From: Symbiodinium natans
Taxonomy: Eukaryota; Sar; Dinophyceae; Suessiales; Symbiodiniaceae
Direction of reading: 5' to 3'
Length of the DNA: 64,000 nt
NCBI GenBank assembly: GCA_905221605.1
Contig: CAJNDS010002246.1
Location: 190,001-254,000, forward strand
Positions within the stretch are counted from its first letter, which is position 1, and each line of letters begins with the position of its first letter. A program made the position numbers and the translations under genes. The notes beneath the pieces are model-generated. The model did not search any database and was not told the origin of the DNA. It saw nothing but the letters and a program-made list of their open reading frames with translations. Below are positions 20,929 to 30,987 of the stretch, piece after piece.

Positions 20929-23054
20929 AAAAAAAAAAAAAGAAACGTCAGAATGGTAATACGAAAAAAAAGCCAAGAAACAAATTACATAGGGACTGAT
21001 ATTTTCTTTGCTGCTTTTTGCAGAGAATGCTTTGAAATCTCAAGTTATCTCTATATCTGTGTGAAGGGCAGGCAAGAAACCCCCGGGAGGAGAAATGCCT
21101 TCGGGTTTAGGGTCTTGGGTTTGGGGTTCAAAGTTAAGGCCTAGGGTTTAGGGTCTCGGGTTTAGGGTTCAGGGTAGGGTCTAGGGTTTAGGGTCGTGGG
21201 TTTAGGGTCTAGGGTCTAGGGTCTTGCGCTTAGGGTCTAGGATCTTGGGCTTAGGGTTCAGGGTCTCGAGTCTTGGGCTTAGGGTTCAGGGACTTGGGTT
21301 TAGGGGTTGGGGACTATGTATGAGGTTCGTTGATGGGGTCTGCTGCCTGACGAGGAGCTCTGCAACAGAAAAAAACACACCAAAAAAGCTGCTGCTTTAG
21401 GGTTTAAGGTTTAGGGTTTAGGGTTTAGGGCTTTTAAGGGTGGGGGGCGGCGGTGTTCGGCCATTATAGGGGGGGGGGGGGGGGGGCAAGGTTTTGGGGT
21501 TTGGGGGTTTGGGGTAGACCCTGTGTTGAACGACAACGGCGGTTGGGTTTGGGGTTGAAGGATGAGGTTTCAAATGTTTCGGGTTTAGGCTTTGAGGTCT
21601 TAGGGTTGAGAGTTTTCCTTTCAAGCACCCCAACCTCAATTCAAAAGAAACCGGAGCCTGGCATCTGACGGAGGTCGTAGACATCCCAAAACATGGACCA
21701 CGCTTGCAGTACAAACATGTAACATTTTCCTTATTTACAGCTGTACAAGCGTTTAGAGCTCAAGGTGTAGCCACAGATGTGCATGAGCAGCACCCAACGA
21801 TTCGAAACTCCCCTAGTCCACACAAGCCTTACAAGCTCCACCCTAAACCTTCTAAACCCTAAGCCTAAACCCTAAACCCCAAACCCCAAACCCTAAACCC
21901 TAAACTCCACCGAGTTGCGTCTGAACGCAACTCTAACAGGCATTGCAATACCTCCAGCTGACAAAGAACCACCCCTCGGTTCAGAGAAGACGACCTCAGC
22001 GTCAGTCTTGAGGCCCAAAGGGTCTACTTGGGGCGTTCAGGGTTCAGGGTTTAGATTTTAGGGTTTAGGGTTTAGGGTTTAGGGTGTAGGGTACTAAAAT
22101 AGAAGTGTAGTTCTAACCTACTGAGAAACCCCTTAGGTACCCTAATGGGGTTATACTTGGGTTATAAGTACAGTTTTAATTCGGTTACGAAGTACGATGA
22201 ACCTCCAAGTAGGGTTTAGGGTTTAGGGTCCATGTACTTACAAAGAATAGCCTCGGGCCCTAGAGCGACTATATAGCTTTTAAAGGCCAACTCTATACGC
22301 CAAAAATACACCATACCCTAAACCCTAAACCCTAAACCCTAAACCCTAAGCCCTAAACCCTATACCCCAAACCCTAAATAGGTACATGGACCCTTTGGGA
22401 TAGGGCTCAGCCAGGGCCTCGGATTTTCGGACTCTGCCATTTGCTGAAGAAACCCCCCAGAAAACACAACATGTGTAAACCCTATATTGCCCTTGTAAGA
22501 ATCGTTTCTTCTTCTTCTTCTTCTGTTTTTTTTTTGGGGGGGGGCGGGGGGGGTCTTAAGCAAGTAGTAGTCTTAGGGGCTCGGAATGTCGGAAGTCAGG
22601 TTGGAACGAAGACTTTTGTTGGGTTCGGGTTAACTTGAAGGGTAGCGTGGCCGTTTAATACCCCTCTGAAGAATTTTACCCAAAACAGATCCTCTCGAAC
22701 CCTAACGAAGAAGCCACATAGAACACCCGAAAGGCCCATCTAGATACCTACCCCGCACCCCCCTTTGTTGTTCCACTCTTGGTGGTAGCTGTATTATGAG
22801 TTTCTTCGATCAGGAAGTGGGTGCTTGTCTGTGCAATTTACAGGAAACAACATAAACAAACACGAAAACAAAAAGACGCGAGCGCGCGCGCACACACGCA
22901 CGCACACACACACACACACACACACACGAGAGAAACAAAAGCACAACAACATGAGCACTAGCCGCTAGCCCTCTGGGGCCAGGATCCCGCAGGTCCATGT
23001 CAGCAAATAAAAGCGAGTGCCAAATACAATGTAAGGTTGGACATATAGCTTTCT

Positions 23055-23160
23055 CTTATATACATACATATCTATATATATATATATATATGTTATGTGT
23101 GCACATATATGTATATGTATATATATATATGTGCATAATTATATGTATATATATATGTTT
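23055..23160. repeat. TA-rich microsatellite
   Basis: TATATA and ATGTATAT runs, self-complementary over much of the length. The tyrosine/isoleucine-rich ORFs on both strands are artefacts. Confidence 0.7.
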
Positions 23161-23236
23161 GTATACGTACGTACCTTCGTATGTAGGCAAGGAGCCCCCC
23201 CTAAACCCTGAGAATCGCAGTGCTGGGCCCCGGGGC

Positions 23237-23286
23237 CCATCCGCCTCCGAGAGGTGATCCATGTGCGCGCCCGCGCTGGCCTCATT
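23237..23286 (-). CDS. Ankyrin-like exon
   Basis: NEASAGAHMDHLSEADG resembles the end of an ankyrin second helix and the following turn. The acceptor is GGGCAG|AAT and the possible donor GATGG|GCCCC. A CCCTAAA array begins at about 23300. Confidence 0.4.
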
Positions 23287-23770
23287 CTGCCCGGTTGCCC
23301 TAAACCCTAAACCCTAAACCCTAAACCCTAAACCCTAAACCCTAAACCCTAAACTCAGGGTTTAGGGTTTAGGGTTCAGGGTTTAGGGTTTGGGGTGTAT
23401 AGGGATGGTGAGAAGCTAAAGAGGAGCACCGGCTACTTATGATTTAGGTCGGTTTAGGGTTTAGCGTCTACGGGCTTAGGGCCCGTGAGGCCTCGACGTA
23501 GCAGCTGCAACTTCCACGGGTTTCTTTCCAAGCCAGTGTATACAAGGTTTGAAGTTTAGGGTTTAGGGTTTAGGGTTCCAGGTTTGAAGTTTAGGGTTTA
23601 GCGTTTAGGGCTAGAATGTCCAATCTGCTTGGTTCAATCTGTGTACTTGCCAACATCTAGCGCTTTCTCCGCTTTTTCTGGCTCCCGGCGTAAGCAGCCT
23701 TTTTTTGGTTCAGGGTTTTCGGGTTTAGGGTTTGGGGTTTAGGGTTTGGGGTTTAGGGTTTAGATGCGCT

Positions 23771-23890
23771 TCAGCTGCAGACGAAGGTGCGCCACCCATC
23801 GCCCCTCGGCCACAAATCGGGGGAACCGGCGTCGGTCGAGACAAAGACGTGGTGCTGCCAAAAGCGCTTCAAATAGCCGACCATGTCATC
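23771..23890 (-). CDS. Possible terminal exon with stop codon
   Basis: Thirty-nine codons, DDMVGYLKRFWQHHVFVSTD then AGSPDLWPRGDGWRTFVCS, end in TGA at 23771. The tryptophan-rich, well-mixed composition looks coded. No family recognised. It may end the ankyrin gene whose exons lie at 25272-30987. A CCCTAAA array begins at its upstream edge. Confidence 0.4.
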   Translation of the reverse strand, partial: DDMVGYLKRFWQHHVFVSTDAGSPDLWPRGDGWRTFVCS

Positions 23891-25271
23891 ACCCTAAACC
23901 CTAAACCCTAAACCCCAAACCCCAAACCCTAAACCCTAAACCCGAAACCCTAAACCCTAAACCTAAACCCTAAACCCTAAACCCCCTCAGCACACGCCGT
24001 CCTGCGCTTTCTGATTTTGCGAAGCTCTCTGTTGCCTCAACCTGCACCGCGCAAGTGCCGGGTCTCCAAACAAACAGAGTTTAGCGTTCAGGGTTTAGGG
24101 TTTAGGGTTTAGGGTTTAGGGATCCAAAGTGTCCCAGAAACCCTAAGAAGGCCCCGAAAGGCTCAAGCCCAGGCCCACTAGGCTTTGGGAGGTCTTTTGG
24201 CAAGAGGCCCTCAACCCTAAACTCTAAACCCAAAGTTCTAAACTCTAAAGTGTTCTAAACCAACCCTAAACCCTAAAACCTCACACAAGAACAAGGTTTA
24301 GGGTTTATAAGGCTTAGGGTTTAGGGTTTAGGGTTTCGGGTTTAGGGTGAAATGAGCCGAAGTTCCGAAAAACCGGAGCTTACGGCTTGAGGTCAAAAGC
24401 CTTCGGTCGAAACTGCCGGCCAGCCATCTTTGAAGCTTTTTCTACAGGGTGGGGCCCCCTAGTTATAAGTAGAGTTATAAGGGCCCTAAATTGGGTTATA
24501 GGGACCCTAAGTTAGGTTATAAGTCCCTTAACTACAGTTAGTATAGTAAGGGGGCCCCACCCTGTAGACCCAGGAGTAACCTAGGAATAAAAGTGTTCCC
24601 TTTCGGGTTTAAAGGGGCTCATAAGGGGAACCCAAACATTGAAGAAACGGACTAAGGGCTTATCTTGGGTCCTGGCTATTTCCCTCACAAGAAAACCGTC
24701 GGCCGAAGTTCTTTGGTGGGCGCTTTCCGTGGAAGCATGTCGGTCAAAAACGTTTTTGGGACCCGGGCAATTTCTATGAACCCTACATGCTGAGCATAGA
24801 AACCGCAGCGAAACTTACCACCATCTGCAGCCCTGACGCCCAAAAGACATCCCTCCGTTAGGGATTTCAGTCTTTCGTGTTCTTGGTTTTTTGCTTGGGT
24901 ATGCTTGTTTACAGGGCTATTGGGTTCGGAGTTTTGCGTGAAGAGTTGAGGGCCTTAGGGTTTAACGGGACCGATTGTAGAGTTTGTGGTCTGGTGGCTT
25001 TGGCCTTTTACGTTTTATAGGGCCCAGGGTTCGGGGTTTTGGGTTTGCAGTCTATATGGCTCCGCGGGCTGCCATTCCCTCTTAAGCCCGGCGCTAGCCG
25101 CCTCTACCGGCTTCAACCCCCCCCTAAGCCGCGCAAACCCTGAACCCTGGACTCTAAACCCTACAAACCCTGAACCTTTAACATTCTAGAGCCCCTAAAC
25201 ACGAAACCCTAAACCCTAAACCCTACACCGCTAGACCCTGAACCCTAAACCCCAAAACCTAACCTTCAGTC
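23891..25271. repeat. Stretch with arrays, F4 and F2 elements and one unclear exon
   Basis: CCCTAAA 23892-23985; a minus-strand open pocket 24005-24064 with two plausible frames (one LRQQRASQNQKAQDG, ankyrin-like); TTTAGGG 24096-24120; F4 24443-24566; a diverged F2 at 24570-24680; CCCTAAA 25203-25250. The ORF at 24986-25189 has no domain. Confidence 0.45.
24443..24566. mobile_element. F4 inverted-repeat element, complete copy
   Basis: 124 bp, the same length as 5513-5636 and differing at only a few positions (for example TTATAGGGACC for TTATAAGGACC). The termini TACAGGGTGGGGCC / GGCCCCACCCTGTA are intact. High identity implies recent copying. Confidence 0.8.
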
Positions 25272-25334
25272 CTCCACCTTTAAATCCTGAGCTATGGCCC
25301 TCGCCAGCACTTGGATGACCTCGGTCAAACCGGC
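25272..25334 (-). CDS. Ankyrin exon (block A)
   Basis: AGLTEVIQVLARAIAQDLKV. The acceptor is GGCGGAG|GCC; GAGGCC is found at both edges of the intron to 26603. CCCTAAA left, TAGGGTTTCAGGG right. Confidence 0.65.
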
Positions 25335-28300
25335 CTCCGCCCAAACACTCAACTAGGGTTTCAGGGTTTAGGGTTGAGGGTTTTAGGGCTTTAGGGCTTC
25401 AGGTTTAAGATCTACGGGTTGTAGGATTTCTGGCTTAGTAAAGAGGGGCGAAGTTGATCTAAATGATGGGGTCATTTTTCGAGGGGTCTCAGGTACCGTA
25501 ATGGTCCAGATACCTCATTCTTGTGCACTTGGGTCCTAATTGAGGTACATGGACCCTTAGGGTAGCCCCAAACCCTAAACCCTAAACCCTAAACCCTAAA
25601 CCCTAAACTCTAAACCCAAAACCAGAACTGTTTAGATTCTTTGAAGCTCTTGGAGACGCCGGCTTGCTTCAGGGTTCTTGATGCTGCGAGCTCGGGAAGT
25701 TTTAGGGTTGAGGTCACCGAACTTGGAGCCGTAGCAGAAAGAAAAATTTTCTGTTTCTTAGGAATTACATGGTTTAGGGTTTAGGGTTTAGGGTTTAGGG
25801 TGTTACCCAAACAATAGTAGAAATGCTTCCCAAGTATCCCTAAGTTTAGGGGTTGAGGGTTTAGGGCTTTAGGGTTTTGTAGGGATCGAGGCGCCAGTTC
25901 GAGTCTTTCTTACAAATCTCTTCAGGCTCGGCCGCGGAATCGCGGGCGGGGAAAGTGACATCTCAACTTCGAAGCCTAAACAACCCTGAACCCTAACCCT
26001 AAACCCTAAACCCTGAACCCTAAACCCTTTTAAACCCTACACCTTACACCTTCAACCCTAAACCCCAAACCCTAGGTCCAGGGCTTGAAGATTCGGCGGA
26101 GGTTTGCTTTGGGCTTCTCTTGAGGATGTGTGCTTGCTTTTTGTAAGTTTCGCGCCGGGAGCTGGAAGTGTGCGGGCTAGGAAAGGGTTGTGGATTTAGG
26201 GTTTGGGGTTTGGGGTTCAGGGTTTAGGGTTTAGGGTTGGTTTATGGGCTTGAAGGCTGCCAGCCCTGAGCCCCAAACCCTGAACCTTATCAACCGCAAC
26301 AAACCCTGTAAACCCCATGCACCATGCAAACCCCATACACCATACTATACTATAAACCCCAAAAACCCTGTAAACCCTGTAAACCGCAAAAACCCTACTA
26401 TAGACCCTACAAACCCTATAAACCCTACAAACCCTAAGCCCTGGACCCTAAGGCCTAAGCCCTGCAAGCCACCCTAAGCCCCTAAACCCTAAACCCTAAA
26501 CCCTAAACCCTAAACTCTAAACCCTAAACCCTAAACCCTAAACCCTAAACCCTAAACCCTAAACCCCTGAGGTGTTTTGAGCGCTGTTGAGGCTTTGCAG
26601 GCCTCTGCAGCACGGGCCAAAGGCCACAGGTTGGTGTTGTCAGCAATCTCCTTCTGAAGGTTAGGGTTTAGGGTTTAGGGTTTAGGGTTTAGGGTTTAGG
26701 GTTTAGGGTTTAGGGTTTAGGGTTTGGGGTTTGGGGTTTGGGGTTTGGGGTTTGGGGTTTGGGGTTTGGGGTTTGGGGTTTGGGGTTTGGGGTTTGGGGT
26801 TTGGGGTTTGGGGCTTAGGGTTACGAATCTACATATGCGAACTGTGGGACTTATAAGGATACGTTTCTTTCTTTACAGGGCCTCCATAGGGTTTCTAAGG
26901 TTTACATAGGGCTTCTAGCGTTTGTGAAATCTACAGGGTTTCTAGGCCTTATGGGCGGCTTTTCTAGGGGTTAGGATGCAGGGTTTATAGGGTTTAGGGC
27001 TTTTCTACGGGTATAGGGTTAAGGCTAAGGGCTACGACCCCTTGGGCCCAACAAATCCTTAAAGCCTTACGATTCAAGGCTTGGGCGACCCCTAAAAACC
27101 CTTGGTCCCTAAGTAACCCACGAAAACTCCTCATAGGGTCTAGGGTTTATGGTTTAGGGCCGTTTAGGGTTTAGGGTTTTAGGGTTTTAGCAATAAGTGT
27201 GCACCTGTGGTAGCACCGCGCACTAGCTCTGGCAATCTCGGCATCATCACACCGACTGGCAGAACTATGATCTTGTATCGTAGCAGCCTATTCAAGAATG
27301 CAGTGTACGCAGCCTTATATTCCTTTGATGGCTCACCGTACTGCTCCGTGTTGCCATGCCCTATATACCCACATCTTATTCGCATTGGCCTTGTTCATCA
27401 ACACCTTGACTTCCGGCCATGGCCCTCCCTTCTCAGAATCTCTCTCACCCGCCTTGTTCTGCGATGCAGCCTTTCGGTGCTTCAGATCATCGTATGACTG
27501 GCTCTCGGCTCCATCCATCAGGGACGTCGGCACAATATATAAGGTTTAGGAGGTTTAGGGGGTTTATGGGGGTTTATGGGGTTTAGGGGGTGTAGAGGGT
27601 TTAGGGGGTTTAGGGGGTTTAGGGTTCAGGGCCGCTTACTGTAGGGTGCCCAAGCCCACCCGTGCACGCAACCCCAAATGAAGCCCAGATCAGATCACTC
27701 CGTGCTTTCAAAGAACTGCAGTACCTACAGAACTTGTCGTGTCAGCCGCCGGGAAAACTTATTTCTTAGGAGGGGGGACCCGTCAAGTCCACCCATAGGC
27801 ACCCCCGGCTGCACATTGACAAGAAATTAAAACTTCATTCGTTTACTATGCACATTTATTCTTAGTTCAAGATCAGTACTTGCATGTCTTGGATTGCTTC
27901 CAGCATCGAACAAACCTTGCCGGAATTTCTGTTCGACTACAAATGGGTTTAGGACTACGTAGGGTTTCGGGTCGAAAGTTTAGGGTCACCCAGAGGGTCC
28001 TTTGTAGTACTGTTGTGGAATTAAATACCCCACAAACCCTACTACATTCATTTTTGGGGGTATTTTGTTCCATAATCCCAAGGCCTCTTATTTCCAGGGG
28101 CCCAAGGGCCTTAATTACTGTGTTCGGTTTTGGCCTGTTTTGGGCCTAAGGGCCTAAACCCCAAACCCTAAATCCTAAACCCTATACACCCGAAGCCCCA
28201 TCTAAACATCTTCTCCTTGTCTGCCCCCGCACGCGTGAGCAATTGGACCGCTTTCAGCTGCCCAGCACCGCAGGCGTGGTTTAGAGCCTCTTTGACTGCT

Positions 28301-28585
28301 GATGGTAATTTTCAGGGCTGAGGATTTAGGGTTTAGGGTTGAGGGTTTAGGGTTTAGGGCTGAGGGTCTACAGAGGCTTCAGGGTAGGGACAAGGATTTG
28401 TAAAGGTTATTGCAAGGCAATTTGAGGATGCCGGAACCCAGCCGGTAGCCTAGGCATGACAAGGGGGTGCTTGTTCTGTAGGGGCTTAATGTAAGCAAGC
28501 AAAGATTGGGTTCCCCTACTACCCCGCCCCTGTCACCCCATAAGCAAGGCTCTTTAGGAATAGTTACGCCGAATTCAGGCTATTT

Positions 28586-28635
<50 letters not shown>

Positions 28636-30987
28636 AGCATAGAGGGGGGTAGTAGGGGAACCCATGCTAAGAGGTCCTCCAGAGTCCACACGAACTCTAA
28701 CCTGCAAACTGCACGCCTTGAACCTAACGAATCCTTAAAACCCTTCCCGAACAACAACAGGAAAACTAAACATGAGGGAACCAGCAACCAGTAAAACCAA
28801 AAGCAAACAGAACAAACTGGGGCGGGGGGGGGGGGGGGGGGTTCCGAAATCAGGGGTACCTTATTGGGGTCCATATCTTAGGGGGATCCTACTCGTTGGG
28901 TCTAAATTAGGGGTCCCTTATTTGCGTAAACCCTGAACCCTAAACCCCAAACCCGAAAAAACATCAAAACAAACATAAACTCCGGGTCAGTCCCGAGACC
29001 TTTGCTTTTTGTCTCGTTTTCCCGTCTTTTTCTTGGTATTCTCTCCATATGCTTCTTTCGCGGGAAAACCCGCCAAAAAACAAGAAAACAACGCAAACAA
29101 ACTGTGTAATAAGCAGAATAGTAAGAAGAAGCAGAAAGCAACAGCAAACAAGCTCCAGGGAGCCCATCCGCGTGCTGTGTTTGCTGATTCTTAATGCTTG
29201 GCTTTGCTTTTAATCTCATTTTTTTTGTTTAGGGTTTAGGGTTTAGGGTTTAGGGTTTAGGGTTTAGGGTTTAGGGTTTAGGGTTTAGGGTTTAGGGTTT
29301 TTCAAGAGTCCACAAGGTTTCCCTTGAATGAACCGTATCGATCCTCAAGGTGCAGAGGGTTCCGCCAGGCTCAGAATCAATGCAAAGCCGGGTACGGTGG
29401 TACCGTTGCCTGCTTTGATTAGCCTTAATAACAGGGTTCCTTCTGATTCCTTATAAGAGCCGTTGGAGAAGAACAAACACCTAACAGGATTCCCTAGTTT
29501 CAACCTAGATCTTAAACCTTGGACCCTTTTTGGATGCTTAGGTAGCCTGCAACACAAAGCTTTGGGGTTCTTAAGGTATTGACCAACCCCTGTCCGTCTC
29601 AGCCAAATATTTAACAGGGCTTCTCCACAAGGATCCTCACCCTAAACTACAAAACCTAAACCCTAGACCCTGCACCCAAAACCCCAAACCCAAGTCCCTA
29701 TACCCTAAATGAAAAGCTCCAAACCCTAAACCCTGAACCCTATAAACCCTAAACCCCAAACCCTAAACCCCAAACCCTAAACCCCAAACCCTAAACCCTA
29801 AACCCTAAACCCCAAACCCTAAACCCTAAACCCTGAACCCTAAACCCTCAACCCTCAACCCTGAAGCTCCAAACGCGCTTCCGAGCAGCTGTGCGACCGG
29901 CGGAATCCCGCGCATCCACGGCTCCCCGCGCTTGTAGCCTTTGGGGTGTTTTCGGGTTTAGGGTTTAGGGTTTTAGGGTTCTAGGGTTTAGGGTTTAGGG
30001 TTTAGGGTTTAGAGTTTAGGGTTTAGGGTTTAGGGTTTAGGGTTTAGGGTTTGGGGATGGACCGTTGCGATAAGAGTCCACCAAGCCCCAGAACCGCACA
30101 TTTTTCAAGCCCCAAACACCAGACCCTAAACCCTACGATCAAAACCCTAAACGCTGAAACCTGAAACCCTGAACACGAAACCGCATCCCCACAAACCTGA
30201 AACCTGGAAAGTTTCGGGCGGGGAGCAGCAAGCGCGCCACGTCCAGGAAGCCTTGTGAGATGGCACCAACCTCGAAACAGAGTTGCGCTGAGGGGCTTCT
30301 TTGTACAAAAACTTAGGGTTTAGGGCTTAGAGCTTAAGGTTGAGGGTTTAGGGGGTAACCGTAAACCCCAAACCTTTAAACCCTAAACCCTAAACCCTAG
30401 ACCCTTAAGCTGAGTTTGTAGAGGCAGCTTGTGGGTTCCTATGGATTGCTTATGGGCTTCTTGTGTGGCACCGAAAGATTTGCCGAGTTTTACTGTAGGG
30501 TCAGGGTCTTTAGGGATAGGGTTTAGGGTTTAGGGTCTATAGGGATATGGGTCTATAGTTCCAGGGTTTCTATGCGGTGTGGGTTTAAGGAGTAGTGTGG
30601 ACATTGGGTCAGAAGAACTCTAAACGTTAAACCCTCAACCCTAAACCCTATACCGTCAAAAGCCGGGGACAACAAGCCCCATCTTGTCTTCCTGCCTGCA
30701 ACTCAAAAAAGCCTGAATGAAACCACTGACAACCCTGAAAACCCTCAACACTAAACTGAACCTAATAAACCCTGAACACTAAACCTGAAACTCTGAACCC
30801 CACACAGACCCTGAACCCTACACCCTGAGAACCCAAAACCCTAAGCCCTAAGCCCTAAACCCTAAACCCCAAACCCTAAACCCTAAACCCGAAATCCTAA
30901 ACCCTAGCCCTAAACCCTAAACCCCAAAGAAGCACCCGCCGAGGGGCCAAGAGCGTCTGGCCCGCCACGTTCGGATCCTGGCACTTC
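25272..30987 (-). CDS. Ankyrin-repeat gene block A (6 exons, partial)
   Basis: Six minus-strand exons (30948-30987, 30204-30270, 29890-29921, 28216-28287, 26603-26650, 25272-25334) join with frame kept. The product reads KCQDPNVAGQTLL, VGAISQGFLDVARLLLPARN, FPAVDARDSAGRTA, LNHACGAGQLKAVQLLTRAG, ADKEIADNTNLWPLARAAE, AGLTEVIQVLARAIAQDLKV. The GRTALNHA and LWPLARAAE signatures then fall 33 residues apart, the ankyrin period, although no single exon holds a whole repeat. Splice pairs are GC-AG (three), GT-AG (one), GA-AG (one). Introns are 282 to 1565 bp and carry TTTAGGG at the sense 5' side and CCCTAAA at the sense 3' side. Start and stop are not fixed; 23771-23890 may be the last exon. Confidence 0.75.
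26603..26650 (-). CDS. Ankyrin exon (block A)
   Basis: Sixteen codons, EIADNTNLWPLARAAE. The acceptor is TTCAGAAG|GAG and the donor GCAGAG|GCC. CCCTAAA lies left; the TTTAGGG/TTTGGGG array starts 10 bp to the right. Confidence 0.7.
26661..26815. repeat. TTTAGGG array grading into TTTGGGG array
   Basis: About nine TTTAGGG units followed by about thirteen TTTGGGG units (26723-26813), ending in TTAGGG. The homogeneous variant block suggests local expansion after a single A-to-G change. In gene sense it is the C-rich 3' end of the intron before exon 26603-26650. Confidence 0.85.
27182..27533 (-). CDS. Unrecognised coding sequence inside an ankyrin intron, one frame break
   Basis: Two overlapping minus-strand frames form one protein-like product: DGAESQSYDDLKHRKAASQN through KVLMNKANANKMW (27533 to about 27372), then YIGHGNTEQYGEPSKEYKAA, YTAFLNRLLRYKIIVLPVGV and MMPRLPELVRGATTGAHLL, stopping at TAA near 27179. 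The break falls at a GGG run (ATGTGGGTATATAGG), where one more G would join the frames, much as in the KH fragment at 7407. Composition is unlike the ankyrin exons. No family recognised. It lies wholly within the 1565-bp intron between the exons at 28216 and 26650, on the same strand, so it may be a retained insertion or a relic of a mobile element. Confidence 0.4.
28216..28287 (-). CDS. Ankyrin exon (block A)
   Basis: ALNHACGAGQLKAVQLLTRA then GADK. The acceptor is CAAAGAG|GCT and the donor GACAAG|GAGAAG (GA type). AAGGAGA occurs here and at the next acceptor, consistent with a duplicated insertion site. Confidence 0.75.
28507..28664. mobile_element. Inverted-repeat element with a poly-G core
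   Basis: The termini TGGGTTCCCCTACTACCC and GGGTAGTAGGGGAACCCA are perfect inverted repeats. Between them lies a run of about 48 G (28587-28634). A related element with CTACCCTGTCTCTATACCC and GGGGGGTAGTATAGAGGGG is at 35697-35832. Non-coding. Confidence 0.7.
28665..29889. repeat. Ankyrin intron: arrays and an unclear ORF
   Basis: A second G run (28820-28840), an F6-type segment with GGGGTACCTTATTGGGGTCC (28850-28920), a TTTAGGG array (29228-29298) and a CCCTAAA array (29723-29860). A minus-strand ORF at 29345-29557 (contains LFFSNGSYKESEGTLLLRL) has no family. ORFs at 28902-29219 look spurious. Confidence 0.45.
29890..29921 (-). CDS. Ankyrin micro-exon (block A)
   Basis: Only 32 bp, coding the turn VDARDSAGRT. 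The acceptor is GCGGGGAG|CC and the donor CGCACA|GCTGCT. It is needed to keep the 33-residue period between 30204 and 28287. Confidence 0.6.
30204..30270 (-). CDS. Ankyrin exon (block A)
   Basis: VGAISQGFLDVARLLLPARN then FP. The acceptor is TTTCGAG|GTT and the donor TTTCCAG|GTTTCAGG, a good GT donor. Confidence 0.65.
30948..30987 (-). CDS. Ankyrin exon (block A, first resolved)
   Basis: KCQDPNVAGQTLL. The acceptor is AGCGCAG|GAA and the donor CTCTTG|GCCCC (GC). CCCTAAA left, TTTAGGG right. Confidence 0.6.

Larger units (their letters stand above)
18819..23236. repeat. Non-coding stretch: arrays, microsatellites, elements
   Basis: CA/TA microsatellite 19104-19165; CCCTAAA arrays around 19195-19315; an F2-type relic 19372-19490; TTTAGGG 19573-19635; an F2 copy 20337-20435; TTTAGGG 20475-20550; a C-rich tract 20687-20928; a degenerate array 21105-21300; an F3 copy around 22225-22395; CA and TA microsatellites 22890-22930 and 23055-23160. 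A short acceptor-like site with ELLVRQ lies at about 21335-21360 (minus). ORFs at 19639-20005 and 22360-22638 show no domain. Confidence 0.5.

Noticed and set aside
20573-20999. Poly-proline / poly-glycine ORFs of up to 133 codons
   Set aside because: They translate a C-rich low-complexity tract; all frames on both strands stay open.
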